A stretch of DNA of 64,000 nucleotides, taken from positions 1 to 64,000 of the forward strand of contig NZ_LATZ01000120.1 in assembly GCF_000981385.1 (NCBI RefSeq). The letters are read 5' to 3'. The stretch comes from Bacillus sp. SA1-12 (GTDB taxonomy: Bacteria; Bacillota; Bacilli; Bacillales; Bacillaceae). Under the pieces are notes generated by a model, which was given only the letters and a program-made list of their open reading frames with translations, had not been told where the DNA came from and searched no databases. The position numbers were made by a program, and so were the translations under genes. Of this stretch, positions 25,446 to 34,001 are shown one piece after another. Each line of letters begins with the position of its first letter. The stretch's first letter is position 1.

Positions 25446-27605
25446 ATGAGAAACCAGCAAATTACTTCTCTATTAAAACAAATGACACTAGAAGAAAAAA
25501 TTGCCCAATTATTGCAGCTGGCAACCCCATTCTTTAAAGGGTCTGAGAGCCAAGGAGAAATAACCGGTCCAATGGCCGAAATGGGTGTTTCCGATGAGAA
25601 TATTCGCAATGCCGGATCTGTTCTTGGCGCTTCAGGTGCCCAGGAGGTCATGAATATTCAACAAACCCATTTAAAAGATAATCGATTGGGGATTCCCTTA
25701 TTAATGATGGCTGATATTGTTCATGGCTTTAAAACAATTTTCCCTGTTCCATTAGCTATTGGCTGTTCCTGGGATTTGGAATTAGCTGAAAAAAGTGCAG
25801 AAATTGCAGCACTTGAAGCATCTGTTTCAGCTGTGCATGTTACTTTTGCACCTATGGTTGATTTAGTGCGTGATCCACGCTGGGGAAGAGTAATGGAATC
25901 AACAGGTGAAGACCCGTATTTAAACAGCGAATATGCAAAGGCGTTTGTTCGCGGATTCCAAGGTAAGGATTTAACAAAAGATAAAACAAGAGTTGCTGCC
26001 TGTGTTAAACATTTTGCTGCATATGGAGCTGTCGAAGGCGGAAGAGAATACAATACAGTGAATATGTCTGAGCGCCAAATGTATGAATCCTATTTACCTG
26101 CATATAAAGCAGCTCTAGATGAAGGCTGCGAAATGGTAATGACCGCTTTCAATACGGTCGATGGGATTCCGGCAACAGCAAATAAAAAATTGATGCGTGA
26201 TTTACTTCGCGATGAGTGGGGCTTCAATGGTGTCCTTATTTCTGACTGGGGAGCAGTAAAAGAGATGATTCCACATGGAGTAGCAGAGAATGCGGCTGAA
26301 GCTGCGTTGAAAGCTATTCAGGCGGGACTTGATATTGAAATGATGACAACCTGTTATATTGATCATTTAAAAAAGTTGATTGATTCTGGAGAAGTCAATG
26401 AATCATTACTTGATGAGGCGGTCGTTCGGATATTACGCCTCAAACAAAAGCTGGGATTATTTGAAGATCCATTTCGCGGAGCAGATACTGATAAGGAAAA
26501 AGAAATCATCCTTTCAGAAAACCATCGCCAAGCAGCCCGCGAACTTGCGACAAAATCATGTGTGTTATTAAAAAATGAGGATGTCCTCCCTCTTAATAAA
26601 GAACAAAAGATTGCCCTAATTGGTCCCTTTGCTCAAAATGGAGATATTTTAGGCCCATGGTCTTGGCAAGGTTCAAAACAAGAGGCTGTACAGTTATATG
26701 ACGGCATCTTGAAAAAAATAGAACCTTCCCGCCTTCTTGTTTCTAATGGATGTGGCATTGAAACCAGTTCAAAAGAACAATATGAAGAAGCACTAAAAAT
26801 TGCCGAGAATTCAGATGTAATTGTTCTAGCACTTGGAGAACATTCGGGAATGAGCGGCGAAGCCTGCAGCCGTGCAGATATCCGCTTGCCAAAGGCCCAG
26901 CTTGACTTAATTGAAATATTGAAACAAACGCAGAAACCAATTGTAACTGTTCTATTTAACGGGCGACCGCTAGATTTGCACGGTGTTATTGAGCACTCAG
27001 ATGCTGTGTTAGAAGCATGGTACCCAGGAACTGAAGGCGGTACAGCCATTGCAGATTTGCTATTTGGCGATGCAAACCCTTCTGGAAAATTAACAATGTC
27101 TTTCCCCTATTCTGTCGGCCAGGTCCCGGTATATTATAACTGTTTTAATACTGGCAGACCGCCTGCTGAAGCGAAGGATCACTATTTTTCTAAATATTTG
27201 GATATACCAAACGAGCCGCTTCTTCCATTTGGTTACGGTTTAAGCTATACATCATTTAGTTACAACAATGCCAACATTTCGGGAACTTCTATGACCCATG
27301 ATCAATTGTTAGAGGTGTCAATCGACGTTACCAATAGTGGAAGAATGGCTGGAGAGGAAATTGTTCAACTTTATGTTCGTGATATCGCAGGTGAAGTTGT
27401 CCGCCCGCTTAAAGAGCTAAAAGCCTTTAAAAAAATCTTCCTTCAGCCAGGTGAAACGAAGAAGATAACCTTTCTCTTATCAGAAAAGCAATTGCGTTAT
27501 TATCATTCCAATATGGAGTTTACAAGTGATGCAGGCTCTTTCGAAGCTTATGTTGGTTCAAATAGCCAAGAAGTATACGCATTACCATTTCAACTAGTAA
27601 AATAA
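25446..27605 (+). CDS. GH3 beta-glucosidase (sophoro-oligosaccharide type)
   Basis: A three-domain GH3 enzyme of about 719 residues. The N-terminal TIM barrel has the catalytic nucleophile Asp in GVLISDWGAV (about residue 267). The second alpha/beta domain holds the probable acid/base Glu in GEHSGMSGEA (about 473). A C-terminal fibronectin-III-like domain begins at VSIDVTNSGRMAGEE. There is no signal peptide, so it acts on imported sugar. Its partner GH94 gene follows by 20 bases. Listeria innocua Lin1840 is a GH3 sophorose-preferring beta-glucosidase in an equivalent cluster. GGAGG lies 7 bases before this ATG; the ATG at 25443 is the alternative. Confidence 0.88.
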   Translation: MRNQQITSLLKQMTLEEKIAQLLQLATPFFKGSESQGEITGPMAEMGVSDENIRNAGSVLGASGAQEVMNIQQTHLKDNRLGIPLLMMADIVHGFKTIFPVPLAIGCSWDLELAEKSAEIAALEASVSAVHVTFAPMVDLVRDPRWGRVMESTGEDPYLNSEYAKAFVRGFQGKDLTKDKTRVAACVKHFAAYGAVEGGREYNTVNMSERQMYESYLPAYKAALDEGCEMVMTAFNTVDGIPATANKKLMRDLLRDEWGFNGVLISDWGAVKEMIPHGVAENAAEAALKAIQAGLDIEMMTTCYIDHLKKLIDSGEVNESLLDEAVVRILRLKQKLGLFEDPFRGADTDKEKEIILSENHRQAARELATKSCVLLKNEDVLPLNKEQKIALIGPFAQNGDILGPWSWQGSKQEAVQLYDGILKKIEPSRLLVSNGCGIETSSKEQYEEALKIAENSDVIVLALGEHSGMSGEACSRADIRLPKAQLDLIEILKQTQKPIVTVLFNGRPLDLHGVIEHSDAVLEAWYPGTEGGTAIADLLFGDANPSGKLTMSFPYSVGQVPVYYNCFNTGRPPAEAKDHYFSKYLDIPNEPLLPFGYGLSYTSFSYNNANISGTSMTHDQLLEVSIDVTNSGRMAGEEIVQLYVRDIAGEVVRPLKELKAFKKIFLQPGETKKITFLLSEKQLRYYHSNMEFTSDAGSFEAYVGSNSQEVYALPFQLVK

Positions 27606-27625
27606 CAGAAATGAGGAATTTATGT

Positions 27626-30600
27626 ATGACCACTTTGACTGATACACAGTTTCGAATAGATGCAGGTAATCTATCATTTACGTTTTTAAATAGCGGAGAC
27701 ATTTTTGAAATTTCTCATCAGACAACAATGGTTAATCAGCTGCTGACGAACCCGATTGATGGTTCGCTGAACAACTTATATTTGCGTCTTCATAAGGAGA
27801 ATGGCATGCAGGTGTATCCGCTATTGGGAATTAAATCTGCCAGCAATGTCTGCTATTCTGAATCTCAAGTTACTTGGGATGGCATAGTTGAAAATATTAA
27901 ATATACCATTACTTTTACTCTTACTGAACAAGGAATTTGGTTCTGGGATGTCAATGTTGAAGGCTATAACGTTGACGTTGATATCATTTACGGCCAGGAC
28001 CTGGGAATCGCAGATAAAGGAGCGGTTCGCACAAATGAGGCCTATGTTTCTCAGTATATTGATCATACAGTTTTCGAGGATGCTCAAAAAGGTTATGTGG
28101 TATGTTCACGGCAAAATCAGCCTCAACAGGGCAACTTTCCATATATGCAACAAGGGGCACTAACAAAGGCGATAGGTTTTTCTACAGATGGCTTTCAGTT
28201 TTTCGGCTTATCTTATAAAGAAACCGATGAGCCTGAAGCGTTAAAAAAAGAAATGCTTGCTAATGAAATCTATCAATATGAATTTGCTTATACCGCCCTG
28301 CAGTCAGAGCGAGTCAGTCTGAATGGACAAGCTCAATTTGTATTCTATGGATTATTTAAAGAAAATCATCCTGATGCCGTTTCTTCACCAGAGTTTGCAG
28401 AAGAAATAGCTGCTGCATGGAATTCGGTTCAAGTAATCTCTTATAAAGAAATGAAGTCTCAAGAAAAGGTATGGATTTCAAGTCGAATTGGCAAGCCATT
28501 TCAAGCATCTTCTATGACACAGGAAGAAATTAATCGCTTCTTTCCCAAACGTCATCAAGAAGAATGGGATGGTAACACTCTCTTATCTTTTTTCACTGAT
28601 AAGCATGAGCATGTCATTTTAAAAGAAAAGGAACAATATGTTGAGAGGCCGCATGGACATATTTTAATGTCAGGGCAAAATGTTCAAAACATAGAAACAG
28701 TCCTAACGACTACCTCATATATTTACGGAGTATTTAATTCACAGCTTGTAGTAGGAAACACTTCCTTTAATAAAATGCTTTCAAATACTCGAAATGCATT
28801 AAATATCATGAAAACAGCTGGACAACGAATTTATATCGAATTAGATGGGGCGCTTCGCCTCTTAACAATGCCATCTATGTTTGAGCTAGGGTTTAACTAT
28901 GCCCGCTGGTATTATAAAGCAAATAATGAATTAATCATTATCACAAATTACACAATCGTTGATTCGCCAGAAATACATCTCACCATTCAAGCAACAAGCG
29001 GCAAAAAATACCGTTACCTTGTAACAAACCAGGTAACAATGAATGGAAATGAGTATGAGACACCTTTCCATGTAACCGAAACGGAAGATCATTTTTCGTT
29101 TTATGCAGACGGAGCAGCAATGAATGCTTCACATTACCCTAACCTAAGCTATCACCTGAAAGTGACAGGTGCAAAGGTATCGATGAAGGATGAAAGCCTA
29201 TTCGCAACAAACATTGCCCCTTATGCTGCTTCTCTTGCTGTTTTTGAGATTCATGAAGCAAGCAACTGGACGATGTCAATTCAAGGTTTATTACATGAAG
29301 GTCATCTCCCATTTGCAGAGCGTGAAGCGGAGGCAGAAATCGAGCGCTATCGATTGTTTTTCAAATCAGTCATGAATGGTTTTCAATTGCAGCAAAAGGG
29401 CAAACCAACTGAAGAACTGGAAAAAGTGAACGCTTTAGCATGGTGGTATACACATAATATGCTTGTGCACTATTCTGTACCTCATGGACTTGAACAATAT
29501 GGCGGTGCAGCCTGGGGAACACGGGATGTATGTCAAGGGCCGACAGAATATTTTATGGCTACTCAGAAATACGATACAGTTCGTGAAATTATAAAAACAG
29601 TCTATTCTCACCAATTTGAGGACGATGGAAACTGGCCGCAATGGTTCATGTTTGACAAATACTTTACGATCAAGGCAGAGGAAAGTCACGGTGATATTAT
29701 TGTCTGGCCTTTAAAGGTTGTAAGTGACTATTTATCTGTAACAAATGATTTCAGCATTTTGGATGAAAAAGTACCGTATACAAGAAGGAGCAACCACCAA
29801 TTTACAGAAGATGTTTATCCAATCTTAAGCCATATAAAGAAAGAACTCGCTTATATTAAGGACCATTTCTTGCATGATACATTCTTGTCTTCCTATGGGG
29901 ATGGTGATTGGGACGATACTCTCCAACCTGCAAATGCGCAGCTGAAGCAATACATAGTGAGCAGCTGGACAGTTTCATTAACTTACCAAGTCTTTAACCA
30001 GCTATCAAAGGTATTAAGAAGGATAAATGAACAAGATGCAATAGAGCTTGAGACATTTGCAAAGGGGATTCAAGAAGACTTTTCAAAATATATGTTACAG
30101 TCAGATGTCATTCCTGGATTTGTTTATCTAGAACATCCTGATAACCCTGAGCTTATGCTTCATCCAACAGACTCAAAGACTGGGATCGATTATCGTCTCC
30201 TCCCGATGACACGCAGCATGATTAGTGAGTTGCTGACACCGGAACAAGCGGAAGATCATTATCACATAATAAAAGAAAACCTTTTTTGCCCAGATGGTGT
30301 CCGTTTAATGAATAAGCCAGCAAATTATCATGGCGGTGTTAGTTCGAACTTTAAACGAGCTGAACAAGCAGCGAATTTTGGCCGTGAAATAGGCCTCCAA
30401 TATGTGCATGCACATATTCGCTATGTAGAAGCAATGGCAAAACTGGGAAAAGTCGATGAAGTCTGGAATGGTTTATTAATGATCAACCCAATCGGCATCC
30501 AAGAAGTGGTTTCAAATGCTGAACGCAGGCAAAGCAATGCATACTTCAGCAGCTCTGATGGTAAATTTAACACCCGTTATGAGGCAGATGAAAATTTTGA

Positions 30601-30970
30601 TAAGCTGCGTACAGGATCAGTACCTGTAAAAGGCGGCTGGCGCATATACTCCAGCGGTCCGGGAATTTACATGAATCAACTCATTTCAAATTGTTTAGGT
30701 ATTAGACAGGATAATGGGAATCTTGTCATTGACCCAGTATTGCCTGAAAAATTAAACGGACTGGAATTTCATTATCAGTATATGAATCATTCCATTGTGT
30801 TTAGTTATCACCTTCAAGGTCATGAGGTCAAAAAAGTGTTAATAAATGGGCATCCTGTTTCTGCAGAAACGGTATCAAATCGTTACCGAAGCGGCGGATT
30901 AATCATTTCAGCTCAAAATCTTGAGAAGCTTTTGACTGACACTACGAATAAGATCGAAATTTTTATATAA
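27626..30970 (+). CDS. GH94 family 1,2-beta-oligoglucan phosphorylase-like enzyme
   Basis: A 1114-residue protein, about the length of Listeria innocua 1,2-beta-oligoglucan phosphorylase (SOGP). It has a long N-terminal beta-sandwich part, an (alpha/alpha)6 catalytic domain with GAAWGTRDVCQGP, the catalytic-acid region YGDGDWDDTLQP (Asp near residue 760) and a closing beta-domain (GWRIYSSGPGIYM). These are GH94 features. The expected reaction is phosphate attack on beta-1,2-glucooligosaccharides, releasing glucose 1-phosphate. GAGG lies 9 bases before this ATG; an upstream ATG at 27611 has no ribosome site. A cellobiose or chitobiose phosphorylase would be only about 800 residues. Confidence 0.85.
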   Translation: MTTLTDTQFRIDAGNLSFTFLNSGDIFEISHQTTMVNQLLTNPIDGSLNNLYLRLHKENGMQVYPLLGIKSASNVCYSESQVTWDGIVENIKYTITFTLTEQGIWFWDVNVEGYNVDVDIIYGQDLGIADKGAVRTNEAYVSQYIDHTVFEDAQKGYVVCSRQNQPQQGNFPYMQQGALTKAIGFSTDGFQFFGLSYKETDEPEALKKEMLANEIYQYEFAYTALQSERVSLNGQAQFVFYGLFKENHPDAVSSPEFAEEIAAAWNSVQVISYKEMKSQEKVWISSRIGKPFQASSMTQEEINRFFPKRHQEEWDGNTLLSFFTDKHEHVILKEKEQYVERPHGHILMSGQNVQNIETVLTTTSYIYGVFNSQLVVGNTSFNKMLSNTRNALNIMKTAGQRIYIELDGALRLLTMPSMFELGFNYARWYYKANNELIIITNYTIVDSPEIHLTIQATSGKKYRYLVTNQVTMNGNEYETPFHVTETEDHFSFYADGAAMNASHYPNLSYHLKVTGAKVSMKDESLFATNIAPYAASLAVFEIHEASNWTMSIQGLLHEGHLPFAEREAEAEIERYRLFFKSVMNGFQLQQKGKPTEELEKVNALAWWYTHNMLVHYSVPHGLEQYGGAAWGTRDVCQGPTEYFMATQKYDTVREIIKTVYSHQFEDDGNWPQWFMFDKYFTIKAEESHGDIIVWPLKVVSDYLSVTNDFSILDEKVPYTRRSNHQFTEDVYPILSHIKKELAYIKDHFLHDTFLSSYGDGDWDDTLQPANAQLKQYIVSSWTVSLTYQVFNQLSKVLRRINEQDAIELETFAKGIQEDFSKYMLQSDVIPGFVYLEHPDNPELMLHPTDSKTGIDYRLLPMTRSMISELLTPEQAEDHYHIIKENLFCPDGVRLMNKPANYHGGVSSNFKRAEQAANFGREIGLQYVHAHIRYVEAMAKLGKVDEVWNGLLMINPIGIQEVVSNAERRQSNAYFSSSDGKFNTRYEADENFDKLRTGSVPVKGGWRIYSSGPGIYMNQLISNCLGIRQDNGNLVIDPVLPEKLNGLEFHYQYMNHSIVFSYHLQGHEVKKVLINGHPVSAETVSNRYRSGGLIISAQNLEKLLTDTTNKIEIFI

Positions 30971-30975
30971 ATGGC

Positions 30976-30994
30976 GGCGGCCCGTTTGGCCGCC
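30976..30994 (+). terminator. GC-rich hairpin after the GH94 gene
   Basis: GGCGGCC and GGCCGCC pair perfectly over a 5-base loop, 6 bases after the stop codon. The following T-tract is poor, so read-through is possible. Confidence 0.5.
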
Positions 30995-31121
30995 TGCTAA
31001 CTATTTAGGATCTCTTTTCCTGACCAAATGAAAAAGAATTGCATCGATCTAATATAGGTTAGCTTAAAAAATAACAGTATAATATAGGAAATGGCCAAAG
31101 GATAGATAGGAGAGATCGAAC

Positions 31122-32087
31122 GTGGTTAGTATAAAAGATATTGCAAAAAAAGCAGGTGTGTCCATTTCAACAGTATCTTATGCATTAAACGGCAACCCAA
31201 AAGTGACACAAGAAACCTCTGCTAGAATTTTGGCAATTGCCAAGGAATTAAACTATATCCCAAATGCGGCTGCACGAAACCTAAAAAAACGGGAAACAAA
31301 AATATTAGGGGTATTTTTAACAGACTATAGCGGTGCTTTTTATGGACAACTCCTTCAGGGGATGCGTGAAACACTTAGCCAAAAAGGCTATGAACTCATC
31401 GTCTGCAGCGGAAAACGCTCGCATTTATTTCTGCCTGAGCGAATGATAGATGGGGCAATTATTTTAGATGAAACACTTTCAGATGAAGCTTTGCTTCAAT
31501 ATGCAGATTTGGGCCATAAATTGGTGGTATTAGATCGGGAGCTTGACCATCCAAATATAAGTCAAGTTTTACTGGATAATAAAGCTGGGGCTACCCTTGC
31601 GATTAATCATTTAATTGATAAAGGGCATCGAAAGATTTACGTTTTAACAGGTCCAAAAGGTACCTATGATTCGATCCAAAGATTAAAAGCAGTCAGACAA
31701 GCGGCAAGCAGGCATCCAGAAATTGAAATTACTGAAATTGAAGGGAATTTTAACAAGCCATCCGGTGAAAAAGCGGCCAAACAAATTCTCGAGGGATCCA
31801 ACCAACCAGTTGCTGTCTTTTGCTTAAATGACGAAATGGCAATCGGTATTTATGATTATCTTTCAAAATCGGATTATAAAGTTGGAAAGGATATTCACAT
31901 AATCGGCTTTGATAATATTGAAGTTTCTAATTACGTCCAACCCCGTTTAGCAACAATTGATTACTCTAAATGGAGATGGGGAGCTGTCGCTTCAGAGCAA
32001 TTACTAAAACTGATCGCCAATGAACCTGTTGAACATGAGCGCATTTATGTTACTGTTATTGAAGGGGAATCCGTAACTAATATATAA
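31122..32087 (+). CDS. LacI-family repressor of the beta-1,2-glucan regulon
   Basis: A 321-residue LacI protein with the N-terminal HTH VSIKDIAKKAGVSISTVSYALN, the hinge PNAAARNLKKRET and a periplasmic-binding-like sensor ending GESVTNI. It starts with GTG, preceded by AGGAGA. It lies directly after the GH3-GH94 operon, and the six GAAACGTTTC palindromes nearby are its most likely operators. No such site precedes its own gene, so it may not be autoregulated. A sophoro-oligosaccharide is the expected inducer by context. Confidence 0.9.
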   Translation: MVSIKDIAKKAGVSISTVSYALNGNPKVTQETSARILAIAKELNYIPNAAARNLKKRETKILGVFLTDYSGAFYGQLLQGMRETLSQKGYELIVCSGKRSHLFLPERMIDGAIILDETLSDEALLQYADLGHKLVVLDRELDHPNISQVLLDNKAGATLAINHLIDKGHRKIYVLTGPKGTYDSIQRLKAVRQAASRHPEIEITEIEGNFNKPSGEKAAKQILEGSNQPVAVFCLNDEMAIGIYDYLSKSDYKVGKDIHIIGFDNIEVSNYVQPRLATIDYSKWRWGAVASEQLLKLIANEPVEHERIYVTVIEGESVTNI

Positions 32088-32089
32088 AT

Positions 32090-32117
32090 AAAAATCCAGC
32101 TTAGGGGCTGGATTTTT
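32090..32117. terminator. Bidirectional terminator
   Basis: AAAAATCCAGC and GCTGGATTTTT form an 11-bp stem with a 6-base loop between the convergent LacI and Spo0E-like genes. A and T tracts on both sides serve both strands. Confidence 0.85.
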
Positions 32118-32121
32118 ATAT

Positions 32122-32301
32122 TTAAGAGCCTGAAGCAACCATTAATTTTTGCAGCAAAATGATTTTCCTATCTATTTTTTGACTGATTTTTAGTACGTCT
32201 GGATGTGTAAAACCTTTATTTTTGACCAATTTATACATCGTTAGACGATGGTCATCAATACACTTGCTTAAATAGTTGAGATTGTATTGTAAATCGTTCA
32301 T
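32122..32301 (-). CDS. Spo0E-like aspartyl-phosphate phosphatase family protein
   Basis: A 59-residue, all-helical protein. Two helices bear LNYLSKCIDDHRLTMYKLV and the motif ISQKIDRKIILLQKL, a form of the SQxLD signature of the Spo0E family. Those proteins dephosphorylate Spo0A~P (or related regulators) and delay sporulation. The ATG at 32301 has AAAGGA 6 bases upstream; an in-frame GTG at 32331 would lie at the predicted transcript start. A promoter with a GAAACGTTTC operator in its spacer lies directly upstream, which would place this gene under the sugar repressor. The signature is not exact, so activity is inferred. Confidence 0.75.
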   Translation of the reverse strand: MNDLQYNLNYLSKCIDDHRLTMYKLVKNKGFTHPDVLKISQKIDRKIILLQKLMVASGS

Positions 32302-32336
32302 ATCCGGTCCTTTCATACCTAAGTAAATCACTGCAT

Positions 32337-32365
32337 ATTTTACTGGTGAAACGTTTCGATAACAA
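32337..32365 (-). promoter_or_regulatory. Promoter of the Spo0E-like gene with embedded GAAACGTTTC operator
   Basis: On the minus strand TTGTTA (32365-32360), a 17-base spacer and TAAAAT (32342-32337) form a sigma-A-like promoter. The perfect palindrome GAAACGTTTC at 32348-32357 lies inside the spacer, an ideal position for repression. Confidence 0.7.
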
Positions 32366-32455
32366 ACATCATAATCCGAGATTATGTAAGCTCCAGAAAT
32401 ACATGTTACATATTTTATTGAAAACTATTTCTCAGCATGAAGTGCAGACCCACGA

Positions 32456-33811
32456 CTATTGAATTGAGAAAACTTCTTTTTCTAACAATTCTTCTGGCTT
32501 TTTGCCAATTGGGTCGCTATGAAAATAGTCGCGAATAACACCATCATTTAAGAAATTAGCAATCGAGACCATGATCATTCCTTGATCAAGTGCAAGATAT
32601 GCTTTTGCAAGCTCTCCCGTCTCTACGTTAACTGAATCGTAGAATCCATACTTCCCATACATATTAAAGCCTTTTAATGCTTTGATGTTTTTCTGAACCG
32701 CTTCGGGTGCATAGTCTAAAGCTAAAAATGTAGCATGTGCAGTAACTGTGGCTCCATCCTTATACCCTGAGGTACCAAGCGGTGTTGCCGCAAACTCGCT
32801 GTAGCCAGTTGGAGTTGCCGCTGGTGAGAAGCCCCATGCAGCGTATCCTTTTTCTTTTGCATACGCAATTTGAAGCTCTACATGACGTTTATTATTCAAT
32901 CCCAATGCTTTTGTCCCAAGCTCTTTTTCTTTAAAAACAATTCCAGGCATAAGACCTTCAAACATGCTTCCCCCCCAGCTTGGAACGAACTTTACTCCAT
33001 TGTATTCATAATGGCCTTCGAACACTGTAACTCCATCATATTGAACATCGTTTCCTTTTGGAATTTGAGCTTGCCAGTCCCACTCCTTTGGCATGGTTCG
33101 ATACATCTTCCACCAGTGCTCTTTTGGTACGTCCCCTTTTCCAATTGAAATATAGCTTGCAACTCGCGGCTCAGTGTAAAACAAGCCATAATGATGGTCA
33201 GTCAGCTTTCCTTTAGCCACATCATAGCCGCCGCGGAACTGGCCAACCTCTGGATCATATAGTGTAGAATAATTCATGTTATCGACAAGCCTGCTGGTTT
33301 GCTTATTTAAATCCTCATATGCTTGTCCGACAACGATTAAGCCTGCTGAAAGCCAGCCATTATCAACTTGGGAGATAAATTGCCCCCAATCTTTTTTGAT
33401 GCTGCCGTCAGCTGTATTGTACCAGTTATAAAAAAGGCCATTCCATTTTTCAAGCTCTTCTAACGTATTTAATGTTACCTTTATTCTTTTAACTGCCTCA
33501 TCTTCTGTAATAAGCCCCATTTGTTGTGCTGAAACGGTGCTCATCATGTACATTCCGATATTCGTCGGTGATGTATGGTTTGCTTCTGTTTCCCCTGCTT
33601 CGGTGAAGCGAACCTCATCATATGTCAAACCTGTATTTGGGTCGGTATGATCCTGAAAATATTTATATGTTTTCTTTGCAATCGCTTCCAATTCTACCTG
33701 TAAAGCTCTATCCTTTTCATTTTCATTGGCTGAAGCCATATTAGTAAAAACCAAATTTGCCATTAAACAAAACACGAACAGAAAACTTACGATCTTTGCT
33801 TTTTTCATCAT
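32456..33811 (-). CDS. Secreted glycoamylase-fold enzyme, probable GH144 endo-beta-1,2-glucanase
   Basis: A 451-residue secreted protein. A signal peptide (residues about 1-28, ending NMASANE) precedes a glycoamylase-family (alpha/alpha)6 domain. Motifs include HTSPTNIGMYMMS, FYNWYNTADG, SQVDNGWLSAGL, PSWGGSMFEGLMPG and WGFSPAATPTGY. Family GH144 beta-1,2-glucanases have this domain and length. The gene carries its own GAAACGTTTC operator and sits beside the sophoro-oligosaccharide importer, GH3 and GH94 genes, so it probably cuts linear beta-1,2-glucan outside the cell. The start may instead be the next ATG at 33808. Another substrate specificity is possible. Confidence 0.8.
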   Translation of the reverse strand: MMKKAKIVSFLFVFCLMANLVFTNMASANENEKDRALQVELEAIAKKTYKYFQDHTDPNTGLTYDEVRFTEAGETEANHTSPTNIGMYMMSTVSAQQMGLITEDEAVKRIKVTLNTLEELEKWNGLFYNWYNTADGSIKKDWGQFISQVDNGWLSAGLIVVGQAYEDLNKQTSRLVDNMNYSTLYDPEVGQFRGGYDVAKGKLTDHHYGLFYTEPRVASYISIGKGDVPKEHWWKMYRTMPKEWDWQAQIPKGNDVQYDGVTVFEGHYEYNGVKFVPSWGGSMFEGLMPGIVFKEKELGTKALGLNNKRHVELQIAYAKEKGYAAWGFSPAATPTGYSEFAATPLGTSGYKDGATVTAHATFLALDYAPEAVQKNIKALKGFNMYGKYGFYDSVNVETGELAKAYLALDQGMIMVSIANFLNDGVIRDYFHSDPIGKKPEELLEKEVFSIQ

Positions 33812-33830
33812 TTACCCCTTTCAGATCCTA

Positions 33831-33859
33831 ATTATAAGTTTATCGAAACGTTTCACCAA
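33831..33859 (-). promoter_or_regulatory. Promoter of the GH144-like gene with GAAACGTTTC operator
   Basis: On the minus strand TTGGTG (33859-33854), a 17-base spacer and consensus TATAAT (33836-33831). The operator GAAACGTTTC at 33845-33854 fills the spacer and touches the -35 box, the same design as the Spo0E-like promoter. Confidence 0.75.
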
Positions 33860-34001
33860 TATTTTACCATAAACTTCCGACATCAGTAAGTATATTTTTA
33901 CTATTCGGAGAATTTACCTATGTCATTTAATAAACTCATAAAAAAAATAGGCCTAAGTATTTACTCAGACCTTTTTGGGAACTGCCCCCTATTTCCTCCT
34001 C

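Noticed and set aside
26633..27049. 138-codon frame antisense to the GH3 gene
   Set aside because: The plus strand carries the GH3 second domain with catalytic motifs, so the reverse frame is a codon-usage artefact.
27611..30970. GH94 protein as cellobiose phosphorylase or cyclic glucan synthase
   Set aside because: It is far longer than cellobiose phosphorylase and far shorter than cyclic beta-1,2-glucan synthase. Length and neighbours match SOGP.
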